Below are positions 54,322-64,000 of a stretch of 64,000 nt of DNA, in pieces. The notes beneath the pieces are model-generated. The model was not told the DNA's origin and made no database searches. It was given only the letters and a program-made list of their open reading frames with translations. Origin of the DNA: Granulibacter bethesdensis (lineage in GTDB: Bacteria > Pseudomonadota > Alphaproteobacteria > Acetobacterales > Acetobacteraceae); contig NZ_CP018192.1 of the NCBI RefSeq assembly GCF_001889525.1, positions 248,001 to 312,000 of the forward strand, written 5' to 3'. The number at the start of each line of letters is the position of its first letter. Positions within the stretch are counted from its first letter, which is position 1. The translations under genes were made by a program, and so were the position numbers.

Positions 54322-55203
54322 ATGAGCCAGCCCAGTGCTGCCGGATCCGGGATTTTCAGGATTGGCGGGGATCTGCCAGTTCATCGACTGGGTTTCGGCG
54401 CGATGCGTATCACCGGAAAGGGAATCTGGGGTGAGCCTGTCAATCCCGATGCTGCGCGTGCAACGCTGAGCCGCCTGCGTGATGTTGGTGTCGACCTGAT
54501 CGACACCGCTGATAGTTACGGGCCGTTTGTCAGCGAAGACCTGATTGCCGAGGTTTTGCATCCCTATACCGGCCTGGTGATTGCGACCAAGGGCGGGCTG
54601 ACGCGCCATGGACCGGATATATGGCGCCCGGTGGGACGGCCCGAATATCTGCGTCAATGCGTGCTGATGAGTTTACGCCGCTTGCGGGTCGAACAGATTG
54701 ATCTGTGGCAGCTGCACAGGATTGATCCCAAAGTTGATCGGGCCGAGCAATTTGAAGCCATTGCCGGCTTCGTCAGGGAGGGTCTGATCCGGCATGTGGG
54801 CCTTAGTGAGGTCTCAGTGGCGGATATTCAGACGGCACAGAACTACTTCCCCGTGGCGACGGTGCAGAATCGTTACAATCTGGTGGACCGCACCAGTGAG
54901 GATGTGCTGCGCCATTGCGAGGCTCATGGCATCGGTTTCATCCCCTGGGCGCCGCTCTCTGCAGGAAGCCTGGCGCAGAGCGGTTCTTTGCTGGAACGGT
55001 TGGCACATGGAATGGGTAAGACGTCCGGGCAGATTGCGCTGGCATGGCTGTTGCAGCGGTCGCCCGTCATGCTGCCCATTCCAGGAACCGGCAGCCCCTC
55101 CCATCTGGACGATAATGTCATGGCCGCCGACATTCACCTGGATGAAGGCGATTTCAGAGCATTGGATGAGCAAGGGAAGGCTGCTTGGGCGGCTACCCGA
55201 TAA
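54322..55203 (+). CDS. Aldo/keto reductase
   Basis: A TIM-barrel NAD(P)H oxidoreductase of 293 residues. The catalytic tetrad is visible: Asp in LIDTADSYG, Tyr just after, Lys in [10 protein letters not shown], and His in WQLHRIDP. The nucleotide site near the end is [20 protein letters not shown]. The closest group seems to be the YdjG/Tas-like class; the substrate is unknown. Preceded by about 85 bases after the DUF971 gene and convergent with the sensor kinase. Confidence 0.9.
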   Translation: MSQPSAAGSGIFRIGGDLPVHRLGFGAMRITGKGIWGEPVNPDAARATLSRLRDVGVDLIDTADSYGPFVSEDLIAEVLHPYTGLVIATKGGLTRHGPDIWRPVGRPEYLRQCVLMSLRRLRVEQIDLWQLHRIDPKVDRAEQFEAIAGFVREGLIRHVGLSEVSVADIQTAQNYFPVATVQNRYNLVDRTSEDVLRHCEAHGIGFIPWAPLSAGSLAQSGSLLERLAHGMGKTSGQIALAWLLQRSPVMLPIPGTGSPSHLDDNVMAADIHLDEGDFRALDEQGKAAWAATR

Positions 55204-55208
55204 GCATA

Positions 55209-57644
55209 TCAGTCTTGATCAAGCAGGCGGGGAAGGTAGATGGAAACCGTTGTGCCTGACCCGGGCCTGCTGTCGATGCTGATATGGCCGCCTGTCTGCT
55301 TGACGAAGCCATAGACCATAGACAGACCCAGTCCTGTACCAACCAGCCGTTTGGTGGTAAAAAACGGTTCAAAAGCGCGGCCCATGACATCAGGACTCAT
55401 GCCGGTGCCACTATCCTTGACGGTCACGCAGATATAATCGCCGGTTGGGAGGATTGACATATAATTGTCGGGCTGATCAGGATCGTTTCGGAAATTGCAG
55501 GTTGTGATCTGTAAAGATCCTCCGTCTGGCATGGCATCCCGTGCATTGATCGCCAGATTCAGTACGGCATTGTCCAGCTGATGGGGGTCGCATAATGTCA
55601 GCCATAAATCAGACTGCAATTCGGTAATCACGTGAATGGAGGCACCGAGTGTGCGGCTGAGAAGATCATCCAGACCCACGATCAGGCTGTTGATATTGAC
55701 GGAAGAAGAATTGAGAGGTTGACGGCGGGAAAAAGAAAGCAAACGATCAATCAGGGAAGATGCTTTGTCGGCAGCGTTCAGTGCAGACTGGATATATTTC
55801 TCCGTTTCTGAAGTGTCGTTTTTCTGTGTCTTAATCTGCAACAGCTCAAGATTGCCGATAATGCAGGCCAGAATATTATTGAAATCGTGAGCAATCCCAC
55901 CTGTCAGCTGGCCCACAGCTTCCATTTTCTGGGCCTGCCGCAGCTGTTCCTGTGTCTCGGTATTTTCACGCAGTGCTTTCTGTAAAGCCAATGTCCGCTG
56001 CTGCACCAGAGTTTCAAGGGCTGATGCATCACGCTTTAAAATTTCTCTTGCCTGAACGGAGTGTTCGATGTCCGTACAGCTTCCATACCAGCGCGTAACA
56101 GCACCGGTCTCTTCATTGCTGATGGCATGAGCCTGCGTTAAAATCCATCGCCATTGCCCATCGACACGTTTCATGCGGTGTTCAATTTCATAGGATTGAC
56201 CGCTTGCAATGCTATTATTCATATGGGCAAGCGTATCATCGCGGTCATCTGGATGCAGCAATGTTGTCCAGCCATGCCCGATCAGTTGATTAGTCGGTAG
56301 ACCAGAAAACTGAATCCATCTTTGATTAAAAAAATCATGGTAACCGTCAGCCTGGGCCGACCAGATCATCTGGGGCATTGTGTTCATGATCGTGCGCAGC
56401 TCATGATCGGCTTTTATACGGTCATGAATGTCTGTTCCAATGCCGACCCATAGTTTTGGTGTCCGATCACAATGCAGGGAAATGCTGCGAATCAAAAACC
56501 AGCGATATTCCCCGTCCACCCGCCGCATCGGCACTTCAATGTCATAATGCATGCCATCGTTGAAAGCAGTCTCCCGGTGATGCACGATTTTCGCCAGGTA
56601 TTCGGGATGAAAAGCCATTTCCCATAATGGCCGGAGATCAATATCTTTCTCATCATGATTCGAAGTGACAGAGATACCGGTAAAATCCTGCCAGAATCTG
56701 TTCAGATATATGATGCGCCCGTTGCCATCACTGATCCATACTGGCTGGGTTGTAATTTCCATCATATGCTGTTGCAGAAGAGATTTATAATAATCTTGCT
56801 GTGGAAAAATCTCCGGTGCGAATTCTTTTTCGACAATCAGCAGGACAAGGCTGGGGATATGATTTTCATCATGCAGGACTTTGATCAGCACAAAGAAAGC
56901 AATTGAATTTCCAGAATGTGATTGATGCTCTACCCACTGTCGTGTGCATCCGACGCCGTGTAAAATGGCTCTCTGAACAAGGCTGCTGAATACGGTTGGT
57001 GCATCTGGCAGGAAATGTCTGTTACCCAATTCGAAGAGCTTATCAGCTGCCTGGTTGGCTCTCAGCAGCCGGCCTGATCCTTTTTCCAGAATCACAAGTC
57101 CTGATGGATTATTGGCAAAAGCAAGCTGTATATCAGACGGGATATGATGCGCTATATTCTGGTTGACCGTGGCTTGTTCTGGTGGCGGCTGGGATTGTAC
57201 AGCCAAGGTATGGCGCAGTAGCCGGACGGTCAGGTGCAGAACATTCTGCTCTGTAACGGAGAGCGTGTCGGGCCGAAGGGTGCTGTTGAACCCGATGATC
57301 GCACCTGTGGGCGAGCCTTCTGAACCGTCCAGTGCCATGACACAGCACATGCTGAAACGGGCCATGAAAGGACGACCAGCATGGCTTCGAAAAATATTTT
57401 CCTGATCAAGCCGGCGCCATGAAGGCTCTGATCCCGCCAGTGAAATCAGCCGCGCCAAAATTGGGTGGTTGGCGGGTGGCCGGGATGGAAAAAAGACCAT
57501 TTTTTCATCCGCAGCGCATGCGTGACCAAGTAAAGAAAAATGATCATTTCCCTGCAGAACGATAAAAACAGCAGACAATCCACATGTTTCAGCGACAAGC
57601 TGAGCGTAATCATCATAAAGCGTGCTGTTTTTATGAATATCCAT
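55209..57644 (-). CDS. Soluble GAF/PAS sensor histidine kinase
   Basis: An 811-residue kinase with no clear membrane helix. A GAF-like domain (about 15-150) and three PAS domains (about 175-270, 285-405 and 410-535) come first; the PAS-C regions show DGEYRWFLIRSISLH and DGQWRWILTQAHAIS. A coiled coil (about 540-575) leads to the HisKA motif GGIAHDFNNILACIIGNLEL with the phosphorylated His. The ATPase domain has NLAINARDAMPDGGSL, KDSGTGMSPDVMGRAFEPFF and TGLGLSMVYGFVKQTGG. No receiver domain and no response-regulator gene are nearby. The signal is unknown. Confidence 0.9.
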   Translation of the reverse strand: MDIHKNSTLYDDYAQLVAETCGLSAVFIVLQGNDHFSLLGHACAADEKMVFFPSRPPANHPILARLISLAGSEPSWRRLDQENIFRSHAGRPFMARFSMCCVMALDGSEGSPTGAIIGFNSTLRPDTLSVTEQNVLHLTVRLLRHTLAVQSQPPPEQATVNQNIAHHIPSDIQLAFANNPSGLVILEKGSGRLLRANQAADKLFELGNRHFLPDAPTVFSSLVQRAILHGVGCTRQWVEHQSHSGNSIAFFVLIKVLHDENHIPSLVLLIVEKEFAPEIFPQQDYYKSLLQQHMMEITTQPVWISDGNGRIIYLNRFWQDFTGISVTSNHDEKDIDLRPLWEMAFHPEYLAKIVHHRETAFNDGMHYDIEVPMRRVDGEYRWFLIRSISLHCDRTPKLWVGIGTDIHDRIKADHELRTIMNTMPQMIWSAQADGYHDFFNQRWIQFSGLPTNQLIGHGWTTLLHPDDRDDTLAHMNNSIASGQSYEIEHRMKRVDGQWRWILTQAHAISNEETGAVTRWYGSCTDIEHSVQAREILKRDASALETLVQQRTLALQKALRENTETQEQLRQAQKMEAVGQLTGGIAHDFNNILACIIGNLELLQIKTQKNDTSETEKYIQSALNAADKASSLIDRLLSFSRRQPLNSSSVNINSLIVGLDDLLSRTLGASIHVITELQSDLWLTLCDPHQLDNAVLNLAINARDAMPDGGSLQITTCNFRNDPDQPDNYMSILPTGDYICVTVKDSGTGMSPDVMGRAFEPFFTTKRLVGTGLGLSMVYGFVKQTGGHISIDSRPGSGTTVSIYLPRLLDQD

Positions 57645-57710
57645 CCCGCTATTTTGCTGGGATGGCTTTTAAAGACAAGTTTCTATTTTATAGTATCGCT
57701 GCATATCACC

Positions 57711-57749
57711 AAAAAAGGGAAAAGCCAGTTTGGCTTTTCCCTTTTTAAG
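57711..57749 (-). terminator. Rho-independent terminator after ssuD
   Basis: A near-perfect hairpin (arms about 15 bases, AAAAAGGGAAAAGCCA against TGGCTTTTCCCTTTTT) has a T run on either strand. On the minus strand it follows ssuD. Confidence 0.9.
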
Positions 57750-57771
57750 GTATGGGCCGTTAAAAATCGTT

Positions 57772-58956
57772 TCAGCTGGCGGAGACACGATGGGTGGGGG
57801 CTGTGACATTGGCAATGACCTCGCCGAAGGGGCCGGCATTGCGGGCTGTACCGAGAGTACGATTACCTGTTGTTTCCCGCAGCGGTAGCAGAGGAAAAAC
57901 CAGTTCGGCAAAGCGATAGCACTCTTCCAGATGCGGGTAGCCGGAGAGGATAAAGCGGTCGATGCCCAGCGCCATATATTCTTTCATCCGCTCCGCCACC
58001 TGTTGTGGACTGCCGACCAGCGCCGTGCCTGCGCCGCCGCGAACCAGTCCTACACCGGCCCAGAGATTGGGGCTGATTTCCAGTTTCTCCCGGCGGCCGC
58101 TATGAAGTCGGGCCATACGCTGCTGCCCGACACTGTCGAAATGCGCGAAGGCTTTTTGGGCCGTCTCGATGGCTTCGTCGGTGACATACTGGATCAGATT
58201 ATCGGCTGCGGCCCAGGCTTCCTCAGAGGTTTCACGCACGATGACATGCAGGCGGATACCGAAGCTCAGCTTTCGACCGCGTTTTGCCGCCCGTGCCCGC
58301 ATGTCGGCGATTTTTTCAGCGACATCCTCGGGTGGCTCACCCCAGGTCAGATAGACATCGCACTGCTCGGCCGCGACCTCCTGACCGGCTTCAGAAGATC
58401 CACCGAAATAAAGCGGCGGATAAGGCGTCTGGACCGGCGGATACAGCAGCTTTCCCTGTTTTGAACGTACATGTTTCCCTTCGAAATCCACCGTCTCCCC
58501 TTCTAGCAGGGCGCGCCAGACCTGAAGATATTCTGCAGTTGCCTCGTAGCGTTCGCTGTGATCAAGGAAGACCCCGTCACCCTGCAATTCCTTCGGATCT
58601 CCACCAGCAACGACGTTGATCAGCAGACGGCCGCCAGACAGACGGTCCAGTGTTGCCGCCATGCGTGCTGTCATGGAAGGTTCGGACAATCCGGGCCTCA
58701 CCGCCACCAGAAACCGTGTCCGCTGTGTCAGGGGAACCATGGCAGAGGCAATGATCCACGAATCCTCACAGGATTTCCCGGTTGGCAGCAGCAATCCATA
58801 ATAGCCGAGTTCATCAGCGGCACGGGCAATCTGGCTGAGATAATTCAGGGTGACATGACGCGCACCGACCTGGGAAGCCAGATACCGCCCATCACCATGG
58901 GTAGGCAGGAACCACAGAACATCCGCGGCTTCGGCAGCGTGGCTGGAGTGAGACAT
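57772..58956 (-). CDS. ssuD: FMNH2-dependent alkanesulfonate monooxygenase
   Basis: Bacterial luciferase-like TIM barrel of 394 residues that releases sulfite from alkanesulfonates. Typical segments are [76 protein letters not shown] and the active-site region with [14 protein letters not shown]. The flavin reductase SsuE is not nearby. It is divergent from ssuA across 135 bases, which should hold a shared control region for sulfur starvation. Confidence 0.93.
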   Translation of the reverse strand: MSHSSHAAEAADVLWFLPTHGDGRYLASQVGARHVTLNYLSQIARAADELGYYGLLLPTGKSCEDSWIIASAMVPLTQRTRFLVAVRPGLSEPSMTARMAATLDRLSGGRLLINVVAGGDPKELQGDGVFLDHSERYEATAEYLQVWRALLEGETVDFEGKHVRSKQGKLLYPPVQTPYPPLYFGGSSEAGQEVAAEQCDVYLTWGEPPEDVAEKIADMRARAAKRGRKLSFGIRLHVIVRETSEEAWAAADNLIQYVTDEAIETAQKAFAHFDSVGQQRMARLHSGRREKLEISPNLWAGVGLVRGGAGTALVGSPQQVAERMKEYMALGIDRFILSGYPHLEECYRFAELVFPLLPLRETTGNRTLGTARNAGPFGEVIANVTAPTHRVSAS

Positions 58957-59091
58957 CGGTCAGGAAAACTCCATTCAGAAAACGTATTTCTGATCAACGA
59001 AAACGCCATAAACGTGTTGATGGTTTATATTCACATATATAACGTGCAATCAAGTGGTTGCGTTGAAAATTACAATATTGAGAGATCATAT

Positions 59092-60090
59092 ATGCCAGAT
59101 AAGCGGATTATTTCACCAAAAATAACGTCAGGAAGACGTGGTTTTATCGCTTCCGCTCTGGCGGCCTCCGCGATGGGTAGTCTGACGGGGGTCAGGTCTG
59201 CCTCTGCGGCGGATGGCCCCACTACCATCAGGATTGGTTTTCAGAAATACGGCACGTTGGTTCTGTTGCGTCAAAAAGGATGGCTGGAGAAAGCTCTCGA
59301 AAGCTCCGGCCATCAGGTGGTGTGGAGCGAATTTCCGGCAGGCCCACAGCTGCTGGAAGCCATGGCCGGGGGGGCGATCGACTTCGGCAGCACGGGTGAG
59401 ACACCGCCCATTTTTGCGCAGGCTGCCAATGACAGCATTCTGTATGTCGGGGTGGAGCCTCCCGCGCCGCATGGCGAGGCCATACTTGTTCCCGGTAACA
59501 GTCCGATCAAGACAGTTGCGGATTTACGAGGCCGTACAGTGGGGCTGAACAAAGGCGCGAATGTCCATTGGCTGCTGCTCAAGGCATTGCAGAAGGCGGG
59601 GCTGATGATGAAGGACATCCATGTCTCCTATCTTGCCCCAGCGGATGGTGCGGCGGCGTTTGACAGCGGTCGACTGGATGCATGGGCGATCTGGGATCCG
59701 TATCTCTCCTCTGCGCAGGAGCGTACGGATGCACGTGTTCTGGTCGATGGCGCCGGGCTGGTGGAAAATCGGGAGTTTTTGCTGGCTGGTCGCTCTTTCG
59801 CACGGAAAGCGCCCGGGCTGGTGCGTGCTGTACTTGACCAACTCGCCCTCCTGGATCGCTGGGCAGAGACGCATAAGGAAGAGGTTGCCCTGACGCTTTC
59901 AGCAGGCACCCGTCTGCCGTTGCCTGTGGTGCAACGTGCGGTCAAGCTCCTGCCTTTCGGGTTGTCCCCGATCACTCCGGACGTCATCGCCTCACAGCAG
60001 GCCATTGCCGATGCTTTTGCGGATCAGCATCTTCTGCCGGGCCGTATCCGGATTGCCGACGCGGTCTGGCATGAAGGCCAGTCCGGCTAA
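59092..60090 (+). CDS. ssuA: Aliphatic sulfonate ABC transporter substrate-binding protein
   Basis: Periplasmic binding protein of 332 residues. The N-terminus is a twin-arginine-type signal, SGRRGFIASALAASAMGSL, cut near SASAADG. The mature part has the SsuA/NMT1 fold: IRIGFQKYGTLVLLRQKGWL, PAGPQLLEAMAGGAIDFGST, GETPPIFAQAA and YLAPADGAAAFDSGRLDAWA. The frame is open far upstream into non-coding DNA; the ATG chosen is where conservation starts. The permease (ssuC) and ATPase (ssuB) are absent from the window. Confidence 0.92.
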   Translation: MPDKRIISPKITSGRRGFIASALAASAMGSLTGVRSASAADGPTTIRIGFQKYGTLVLLRQKGWLEKALESSGHQVVWSEFPAGPQLLEAMAGGAIDFGSTGETPPIFAQAANDSILYVGVEPPAPHGEAILVPGNSPIKTVADLRGRTVGLNKGANVHWLLLKALQKAGLMMKDIHVSYLAPADGAAAFDSGRLDAWAIWDPYLSSAQERTDARVLVDGAGLVENREFLLAGRSFARKAPGLVRAVLDQLALLDRWAETHKEEVALTLSAGTRLPLPVVQRAVKLLPFGLSPITPDVIASQQAIADAFADQHLLPGRIRIADAVWHEGQSG

Positions 60091-60096
60091 GCCTTG

Positions 60097-60441
60097 TCAG
60101 TCCTGTTCGTCCGGCAGAACGCACGGAACGGGCAGCAGCTCCATCCGGCCCAGAATGGCGACGGTTTCGGTTTTGGCGGGGATCACCAGGATCGTCTCCG
60201 CCATACCGGTCCGTAGCGCACAGATCGCTTTTTTCGGGCAGACGCCGAAACAGCCTGTTTCGGCTACGCGGATCGTCCGCCGCAGGCCCAGTTGTCGTAA
60301 ACCATTTTTCAGTGCTGTGCTGAGGCTGTCCCTCGCATTTTTTCCAAAGCCGCGTTTCTTGAGCTTTTTATTGCACTTGGCACAGATCAGCAGAACATCA
60401 TGCCATGGTGTCGATACGGATTTGATCGGCGTGTCAGCCAT
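60097..60441 (-). CDS. Thioredoxin-like 2Fe-2S ferredoxin
   Basis: A 114-residue protein with LLICAKCNKKLKKRGFGKNA and RVAETGCFGVCPKKAICAL. The Cys spacing and the CFGVCP segment match the thioredoxin-like [2Fe-2S] ferredoxins, which have Cys near residues 20-25 and a later Cx3C pair. A role in electron transfer or Fe-S sensing is likely, but the partner is unknown. It lies between ssuA (convergent) and recR. Confidence 0.82.
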   Translation of the reverse strand: MADTPIKSVSTPWHDVLLICAKCNKKLKKRGFGKNARDSLSTALKNGLRQLGLRRTIRVAETGCFGVCPKKAICALRTGMAETILVIPAKTETVAILGRMELLPVPCVLPDEQD

Positions 60442-60480
60442 GGCGCATGAGCCTTCCTGATCGTAGATAAAAAGCAGGGA

Positions 60481-61089
60481 TCATGCAGACCGCCTTGCCC
60501 GCATGGCGGCAGCAAGGGTGCCGTCATCCAGAACATCCAGCGCGCCGCCAATGGGAATCCCCTGTGCCAGCCGGGTGACGGAAACCCCCATTGGCCGCAG
60601 CTGCTCGGCCAGCCAATGTGCGGTTGTGGCCCCATCAACGGTGGCACCCAGGGCAAGAATGACTTCGGTGACCGGGGTTGAGGATGTGCGGGAAGACTCG
60701 ATACGCCGCATGAGCGCGGGCCAGTTGAGGGCATCTGGACCGGTCCCGGCCAGAGCGGACAGTACCCCGCCCAGCACATGGTACAGCCCTCGATAGATAC
60801 CTGCCCTATCCATGGCCCATAGATCCCCGACGCTTTCGACGACGCAGATGAGTCCACTTTCCCGGGTTGGGTCAGTACAGACAGAGCATGGATCAGCACT
60901 GTCCAGATTGCCGCAGATCCGGCAGGTTTTGACGGCGCGGGCAGCGTTCTGCATGGCGGTTGCAAGGGGCAGCAGCCGGGTCTCCGGCTGCTGCAAGAGG
61001 CGCAGGGCGGCCCGCCGGGCGCTGCGCGGACCCAGTCCGGGCAGTCGGGCCAGTAAGGCGATCAGTTGCTCCAGTTCCGGTCCGCCCAT
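60481..61089 (-). CDS. recR: Recombination mediator RecR
   Basis: Works with RecF and RecO to load RecA at gaps. The 202 residues show the helix-hairpin-helix start (LLARLPGLGPRSARRAALRL), the zinc finger CRICGNLDSADPCSVCTDPT, and the Toprim domain with CVVESVGDLWAMDRAGIYRG and LGATVDGATTAHWLAEQL. It follows ybaB and dnaX, the usual order. Confidence 0.96.
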   Translation of the reverse strand: MGGPELEQLIALLARLPGLGPRSARRAALRLLQQPETRLLPLATAMQNAARAVKTCRICGNLDSADPCSVCTDPTRESGLICVVESVGDLWAMDRAGIYRGLYHVLGGVLSALAGTGPDALNWPALMRRIESSRTSSTPVTEVILALGATVDGATTAHWLAEQLRPMGVSVTRLAQGIPIGGALDVLDDGTLAAAMRARRSA

Positions 61090-61160
61090 GCAACTCCCTT
61101 ACCGGTGCTGCCGGATGACAATCTCATGCGGATGATAACGGTTCAGCACGAAGGACCGTT

Positions 61161-61484
61161 TCAGAACGGCAGCTTCAAACCGGCGGGAAGATTCAGCCCG
61201 CCTGTGACTTTCTGCATTTCTTCGGCAGCCATCGTCTCAATTTTTTTCTTGGCATCGTTATGCGCAGCGACGATCAGGTCTTCCAGCATCTCGGTTTCCG
61301 CCGGATCGGCCAGTTTCGGATCGATATGCAGGCGGCGCATTTCGCCCTTTCCGTTCAGGGTCACGGTGACCATGCCTGCACCGGCTGAACCTTCCGCCTC
61401 GACGGTTTCCAGCTTGGCCTGCATTTCCCCCATTTTCGCCTGCATCTGTGATGCCTGTTTCATCAGGCCTGCCAGATTTTTCAT
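61161..61484 (-). CDS. ybaB: YbaB/EbfC nucleoid-associated protein
   Basis: A 107-residue DNA-binding dimer. The helix [20 protein letters not shown] leads to a beta sheet ([18 protein letters not shown]) and a C-terminal helix with [24 protein letters not shown] stands eight bases before the ATG. It lies between dnaX and recR in the common dnaX-ybaB-recR order. Confidence 0.95.
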   Translation of the reverse strand: MKNLAGLMKQASQMQAKMGEMQAKLETVEAEGSAGAGMVTVTLNGKGEMRRLHIDPKLADPAETEMLEDLIVAAHNDAKKKIETMAAEEMQKVTGGLNLPAGLKLPF

Positions 61485-61504
61485 TCTCAGTGCTCCAGAA
61501 GTGG

Positions 61505-63562
61505 TTAAGACTGTTCTGAGTGTGTCGGCCGATTGAGCCCCGGAAAGGCATCCCCGGAAGGATCATCGGCCAGTTCCGCATCCAGCGGGGCAAAGCCGGG
61601 TCCGTCATCGGGATCGCCTGGTATTTCATCCAGAGAATCGAACCGGTCGCCATGTCCGCCACCCAGCATGGGGGAGGCGGTCATCATACCCGGATCGGCA
61701 TGGATTTCCCGTGTCAGCCCGTAGACATCAACAGTGCTATCGATCACCGTTCCCAACCTCGCGCCGGGAAAAGCGTTCAGAATGGCACGGACGACAGGAT
61801 GGTTGCTGGCCTGTGCCAGTCGGGATTCGCCTGCGGCCCGGCCTTGTTCTGCCAGAGTCGGTTCTCCGGGGGCAGAGGACAGGGCAATGGTCCAGCGCTG
61901 ACCATTTGCTTCACCCAGCAGTGCTGCAAGCTGGGCAGGGAGGGTGTGCGGTACATTGCTCTCAAGCCGCAATTCGATCACCGGTGGTGCAAAACGGACC
62001 AGATGAACATTATGCAGCAGATGGGCATGCAGCATTGCCTCGCGGCGTGACTCTACGAACTGCGCGACATCCCGGAAACTGTGAAAGACCGGGACGGGAA
62101 CATCGGGTACGGAGTCGGCCATAGCGTGCGGCTGGCGTGCTGTGGCGGCGCCGCCCCCCCCGGACATGATGCCTCCGGTAATGGAACGCAAGCCTGCTTG
62201 TGAGGTGGGCGAAGCTGATGACGGCATGGGCGGCGCGACGCCTCCCCCTCGATGACCCGGCTGTTGGCTGGCCGGCGCGCCGGTCAGGCGCCGTACCAAT
62301 TCTGCGGGTGGCGGCAGGTCGGCAACATAACACAGGCGGATCAGCACCATTTCCGCGGCAGCCCGCCGGTCCGGAGCAGCCTCGACCTCGGCAATGCCTT
62401 TCAGCAGCATCTGCCAGGCACGGCCGAGCACCGGCATGGTAAGACGATCTGCCAGCGCACTGCCACGCAGCCTTTCTGCTTCTGCCATGCCAGGTGCGGT
62501 GCGCAGATGGGGAATGGTTTTCAGGCGGGTCAGCGTATGGATCAGCTCCAGCAGATCCTGAAGCACCATGCCCAGATCGGCCCCCCGTACATGAGCTGTG
62601 TCGGTGATTGCCAGAGCACTGGCTGTGTCGCCTGCCATCAGTGCTTCCAGCAGGTCGAGCACCATGCCGCGATCCGCCAGACCCAGCATGTCTGCGACCT
62701 GTGCCTCGCTGAGGGGAATGCCGGGATCGTTCTGGGCGATGGCCTGATCGAGCAGGGACAGGCCATCACGCACCGATCCATCGGCAGCACGGGCGATCAA
62801 GGCGAGCGCCTGCGGGCTGGCGCTGACGCCTTCCTGTTCCAAAATCCGGCTGAAATGCGCGCTAAGGACCTCCGCATCAATACGCCGCAGGTCGAAACGC
62901 TGGCAGCGGGACAGTACCGTGACCGGAACTTTCCTCAGCTCCGTTGTGGCGAAGATGAAGGTGACGTGCGGCGGTGGTTCTTCAAGCGTTTTGAGCAGCG
63001 CGTTGAAGGCATTGCGTGACAGCATATGCACTTCGTCGATGATGAAAACCTTGGTGCGGGCCTGTAATGGCCGGAACCGGGTGGCCTCGATGATCTCGCG
63101 CACGTCATCCACGCCGGTGCGGCTGGCGGCGTCCATTTCCACGACATCGGGATGGCGGTCGGCCAGAATGGCGGTGCAGTTAGGGCAGACGCCGCAAGGA
63201 TCGGCGGTGGGGCCACCCTGACCATCGGCTCCGGTACAGTTCAGGGCGCGGGCGATGATGCGGGCGGTGGTGGTTTTGCCGACTCCGCGTACACCGGTCA
63301 GCATGAAGGCATGGGCAACGCGGTTCAGGGCAAAAGCATTGCGCAGGGTCCGGACCAGCGCATCCTGACCGATCAAATCGTCGAAATGGCGGGGACGGTA
63401 CTGACGTGCCAGCACGCGATAAGGCTGGGTTCCCCTCGCTGCCCTTGTTGGCGGTGTGACCGGGGCATCGCCCAACAGGCCCGGGCCGGAGGGCTGTTCC
63501 GGTTCAGGCAGGGTATCCCGGTAGGGATCGGTATCGGGTGATGATGGATCGACAGGGGTCAC
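61505..63562 (-). CDS. dnaX: DNA polymerase III subunit tau/gamma
   Basis: Clamp-loader ATPase of 685 residues. The N-terminal 45 residues are a Pro-rich leader. Then come [19 protein letters not shown], the Walker [16 protein letters not shown], the zinc module [27 protein letters not shown] (Walker B) and the sensor region [20 protein letters not shown]. The C-terminal third is tau-like and ends in an acidic Pro/Gly-rich tail. The start is GTG; no in-frame ATG is near. I see no obvious slippery A-run for making gamma. Confidence 0.94.
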   Translation of the reverse strand: MTPVDPSSPDTDPYRDTLPEPEQPSGPGLLGDAPVTPPTRAARGTQPYRVLARQYRPRHFDDLIGQDALVRTLRNAFALNRVAHAFMLTGVRGVGKTTTARIIARALNCTGADGQGGPTADPCGVCPNCTAILADRHPDVVEMDAASRTGVDDVREIIEATRFRPLQARTKVFIIDEVHMLSRNAFNALLKTLEEPPPHVTFIFATTELRKVPVTVLSRCQRFDLRRIDAEVLSAHFSRILEQEGVSASPQALALIARAADGSVRDGLSLLDQAIAQNDPGIPLSEAQVADMLGLADRGMVLDLLEALMAGDTASALAITDTAHVRGADLGMVLQDLLELIHTLTRLKTIPHLRTAPGMAEAERLRGSALADRLTMPVLGRAWQMLLKGIAEVEAAPDRRAAAEMVLIRLCYVADLPPPAELVRRLTGAPASQQPGHRGGGVAPPMPSSASPTSQAGLRSITGGIMSGGGGAATARQPHAMADSVPDVPVPVFHSFRDVAQFVESRREAMLHAHLLHNVHLVRFAPPVIELRLESNVPHTLPAQLAALLGEANGQRWTIALSSAPGEPTLAEQGRAAGESRLAQASNHPVVRAILNAFPGARLGTVIDSTVDVYGLTREIHADPGMMTASPMLGGGHGDRFDSLDEIPGDPDDGPGFAPLDAELADDPSGDAFPGLNRPTHSEQS

Positions 63563-63610
63563 ACGGAGATCCAGGGAAGCGGGCCGCCATCCTCTGGCGT
63601 AACGTTATCC

Positions 63611-63718
63611 GGGGTGGGAGACCGGACAAACGACCCGGGCGGAAACTCGTTGCGGCTGCTGCCTTCCGGCCCTGACCGGGTTGGCGAGGCGCCCGTCCGC
63701 CGCCGATCTCCCGCCCCC
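63611..63718 (-). ncRNA. ffs: Small signal recognition particle RNA (4.5S type)
   Basis: The minus strand contains the SRP domain IV core GGTCAGGGCCGGAAGGCAGC followed by AGCC, with a GGAA tetraloop. The ends pair: GGGG-C-GGGAGATCGG at the 5' side with CCGGTCTCCC-A-CCCC at the 3' side. The gene lies just upstream of dnaX, a common site. The loop-closing pair is G-C instead of the usual U-A, with both sides changed, so pairing is kept. Exact ends are from folding by eye. Confidence 0.9.
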
Positions 63719-63883
63719 TTCTTACCCTGATCCGTCCTGAATGACCAGAGATGACGATGCCGGTGCCGGGAATGGTCTTGACGATACGGTTCCGAACCAT
63801 TGTTTTTCGGGTCTGCATCCATGCTATGCCGTTTTTACAAAGGCAGGCAGAGGCTGCAACGCTGACGGAAGGGGGCGGAGTTC

Positions 63884-64000
63884 ATGTCGCAATTGCAGGC
63901 CATGGCCGATGTTGTGCTGCATTTGCTGCGGCAAGTGATCGGTTTTGCCATGCAGGTGACGGGGGCGTTGGTTGGTTGGTTGGAAAACGGCATGCGGGCG
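63884..64000 (+). CDS. Unknown protein, N-terminal part only
   Basis: An ATG with GGAG four bases upstream opens a frame that runs off the window, 39 residues so far. The start is amphipathic, MSQLQAMADVVLHLLRQVIG, followed by a hydrophobic stretch, so a membrane helix or a helical bundle is possible. Divergent from the SRP RNA and dnaX. Too little is visible to name it. Confidence 0.5.
   Translation, partial: MSQLQAMADVVLHLLRQVIGFAMQVTGALVGWLENGMRA

Noticed and set aside
1-64000. CRISPR array, insertion sequence, prophage or integration site
   Set aside because: No regular direct-repeat array, transposase, integrase or phage structural gene was seen; the single tRNA gene has no duplicated 3' end nearby.

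Overview
The window is chromosomal DNA from a GC-rich alphaproteobacterium, most likely an acetic acid bacterium (Acetobacteraceae, close to Granulibacter). This rests on the alphaproteobacterial style of many proteins (RNase D, DinB with an N-terminal zinc finger, EipB, the Pls/PosA-type synthetase), on the dnaX-ybaB-recR order beside a small SRP RNA, and on a complete ceramide locus. The species call is inference. I see no transposase, phage gene, CRISPR array or rRNA. One tRNA (Gly-GCC) and the SRP RNA are present. Both window ends cut a gene.

0-23 kb is mostly housekeeping: the 3' end of a Ppx-like gene, rnd, corA, aspS, eipB, two polytopic membrane proteins of the cell-surface glycosyltransferase type, an overlapping ROK kinase-dinB-membrane protein operon, tusA-like, xseB-ispA-dxs-tlyA (isoprenoid precursors), a 1318-residue Pls/PosA-type non-ribosomal peptide synthetase, fabI-aroC and pdxH. 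At 23.0-25.1 kb an AT-richer patch holds an unknown small protein and a glycosyltransferase. 25.2-31.2 kb is a tripartite RND efflux operon whose permease carries a histidine-rich loop.

31.6-43.3 kb is the most interesting part. It holds a full set of bacterial ceramide genes: serine palmitoyltransferase, its acyl carrier protein, an acyl-AMP/acyl-ACP ligase, the epimerase-like reductase CerR and the acyltransferase bCerS. With them are a membrane fatty-acid hydroxylase, a diiron ferritin-like protein and an HpnL-like membrane protein. Embedded in the same locus is a three-gene inositol branch: inositol-3-phosphate synthase, a CDP-inositol-forming nucleotidyltransferase and a CDP-alcohol phosphotransferase. 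The simplest reading is that hydroxylated ceramide receives a phosphoinositol head group from CDP-inositol. Next door (44.1-49.8 kb) lie a glycosyltransferase, a PIG-L deacetylase, a radical SAM protein, a flippase and a second glycosyltransferase, then lptF-lptG. A glucosaminyl-inositol-phosphoceramide, formally like a GPI core, is a testable extension of the idea.

52-64 kb returns to general functions: tRNA-Gly, CnoX, a Trm112-like protein and a DUF971 protein, an aldo/keto reductase, a soluble PAS sensor kinase, divergent ssuD and ssuA without their transporter core, a 2Fe-2S protein, recR, ybaB, dnaX and the SRP RNA. Two genes (the DUF6311-like membrane protein and the CDP-alcohol phosphotransferase) appear to start at CTG codons within a CTGA stop/start overlap, each behind a good Shine-Dalgarno sequence.
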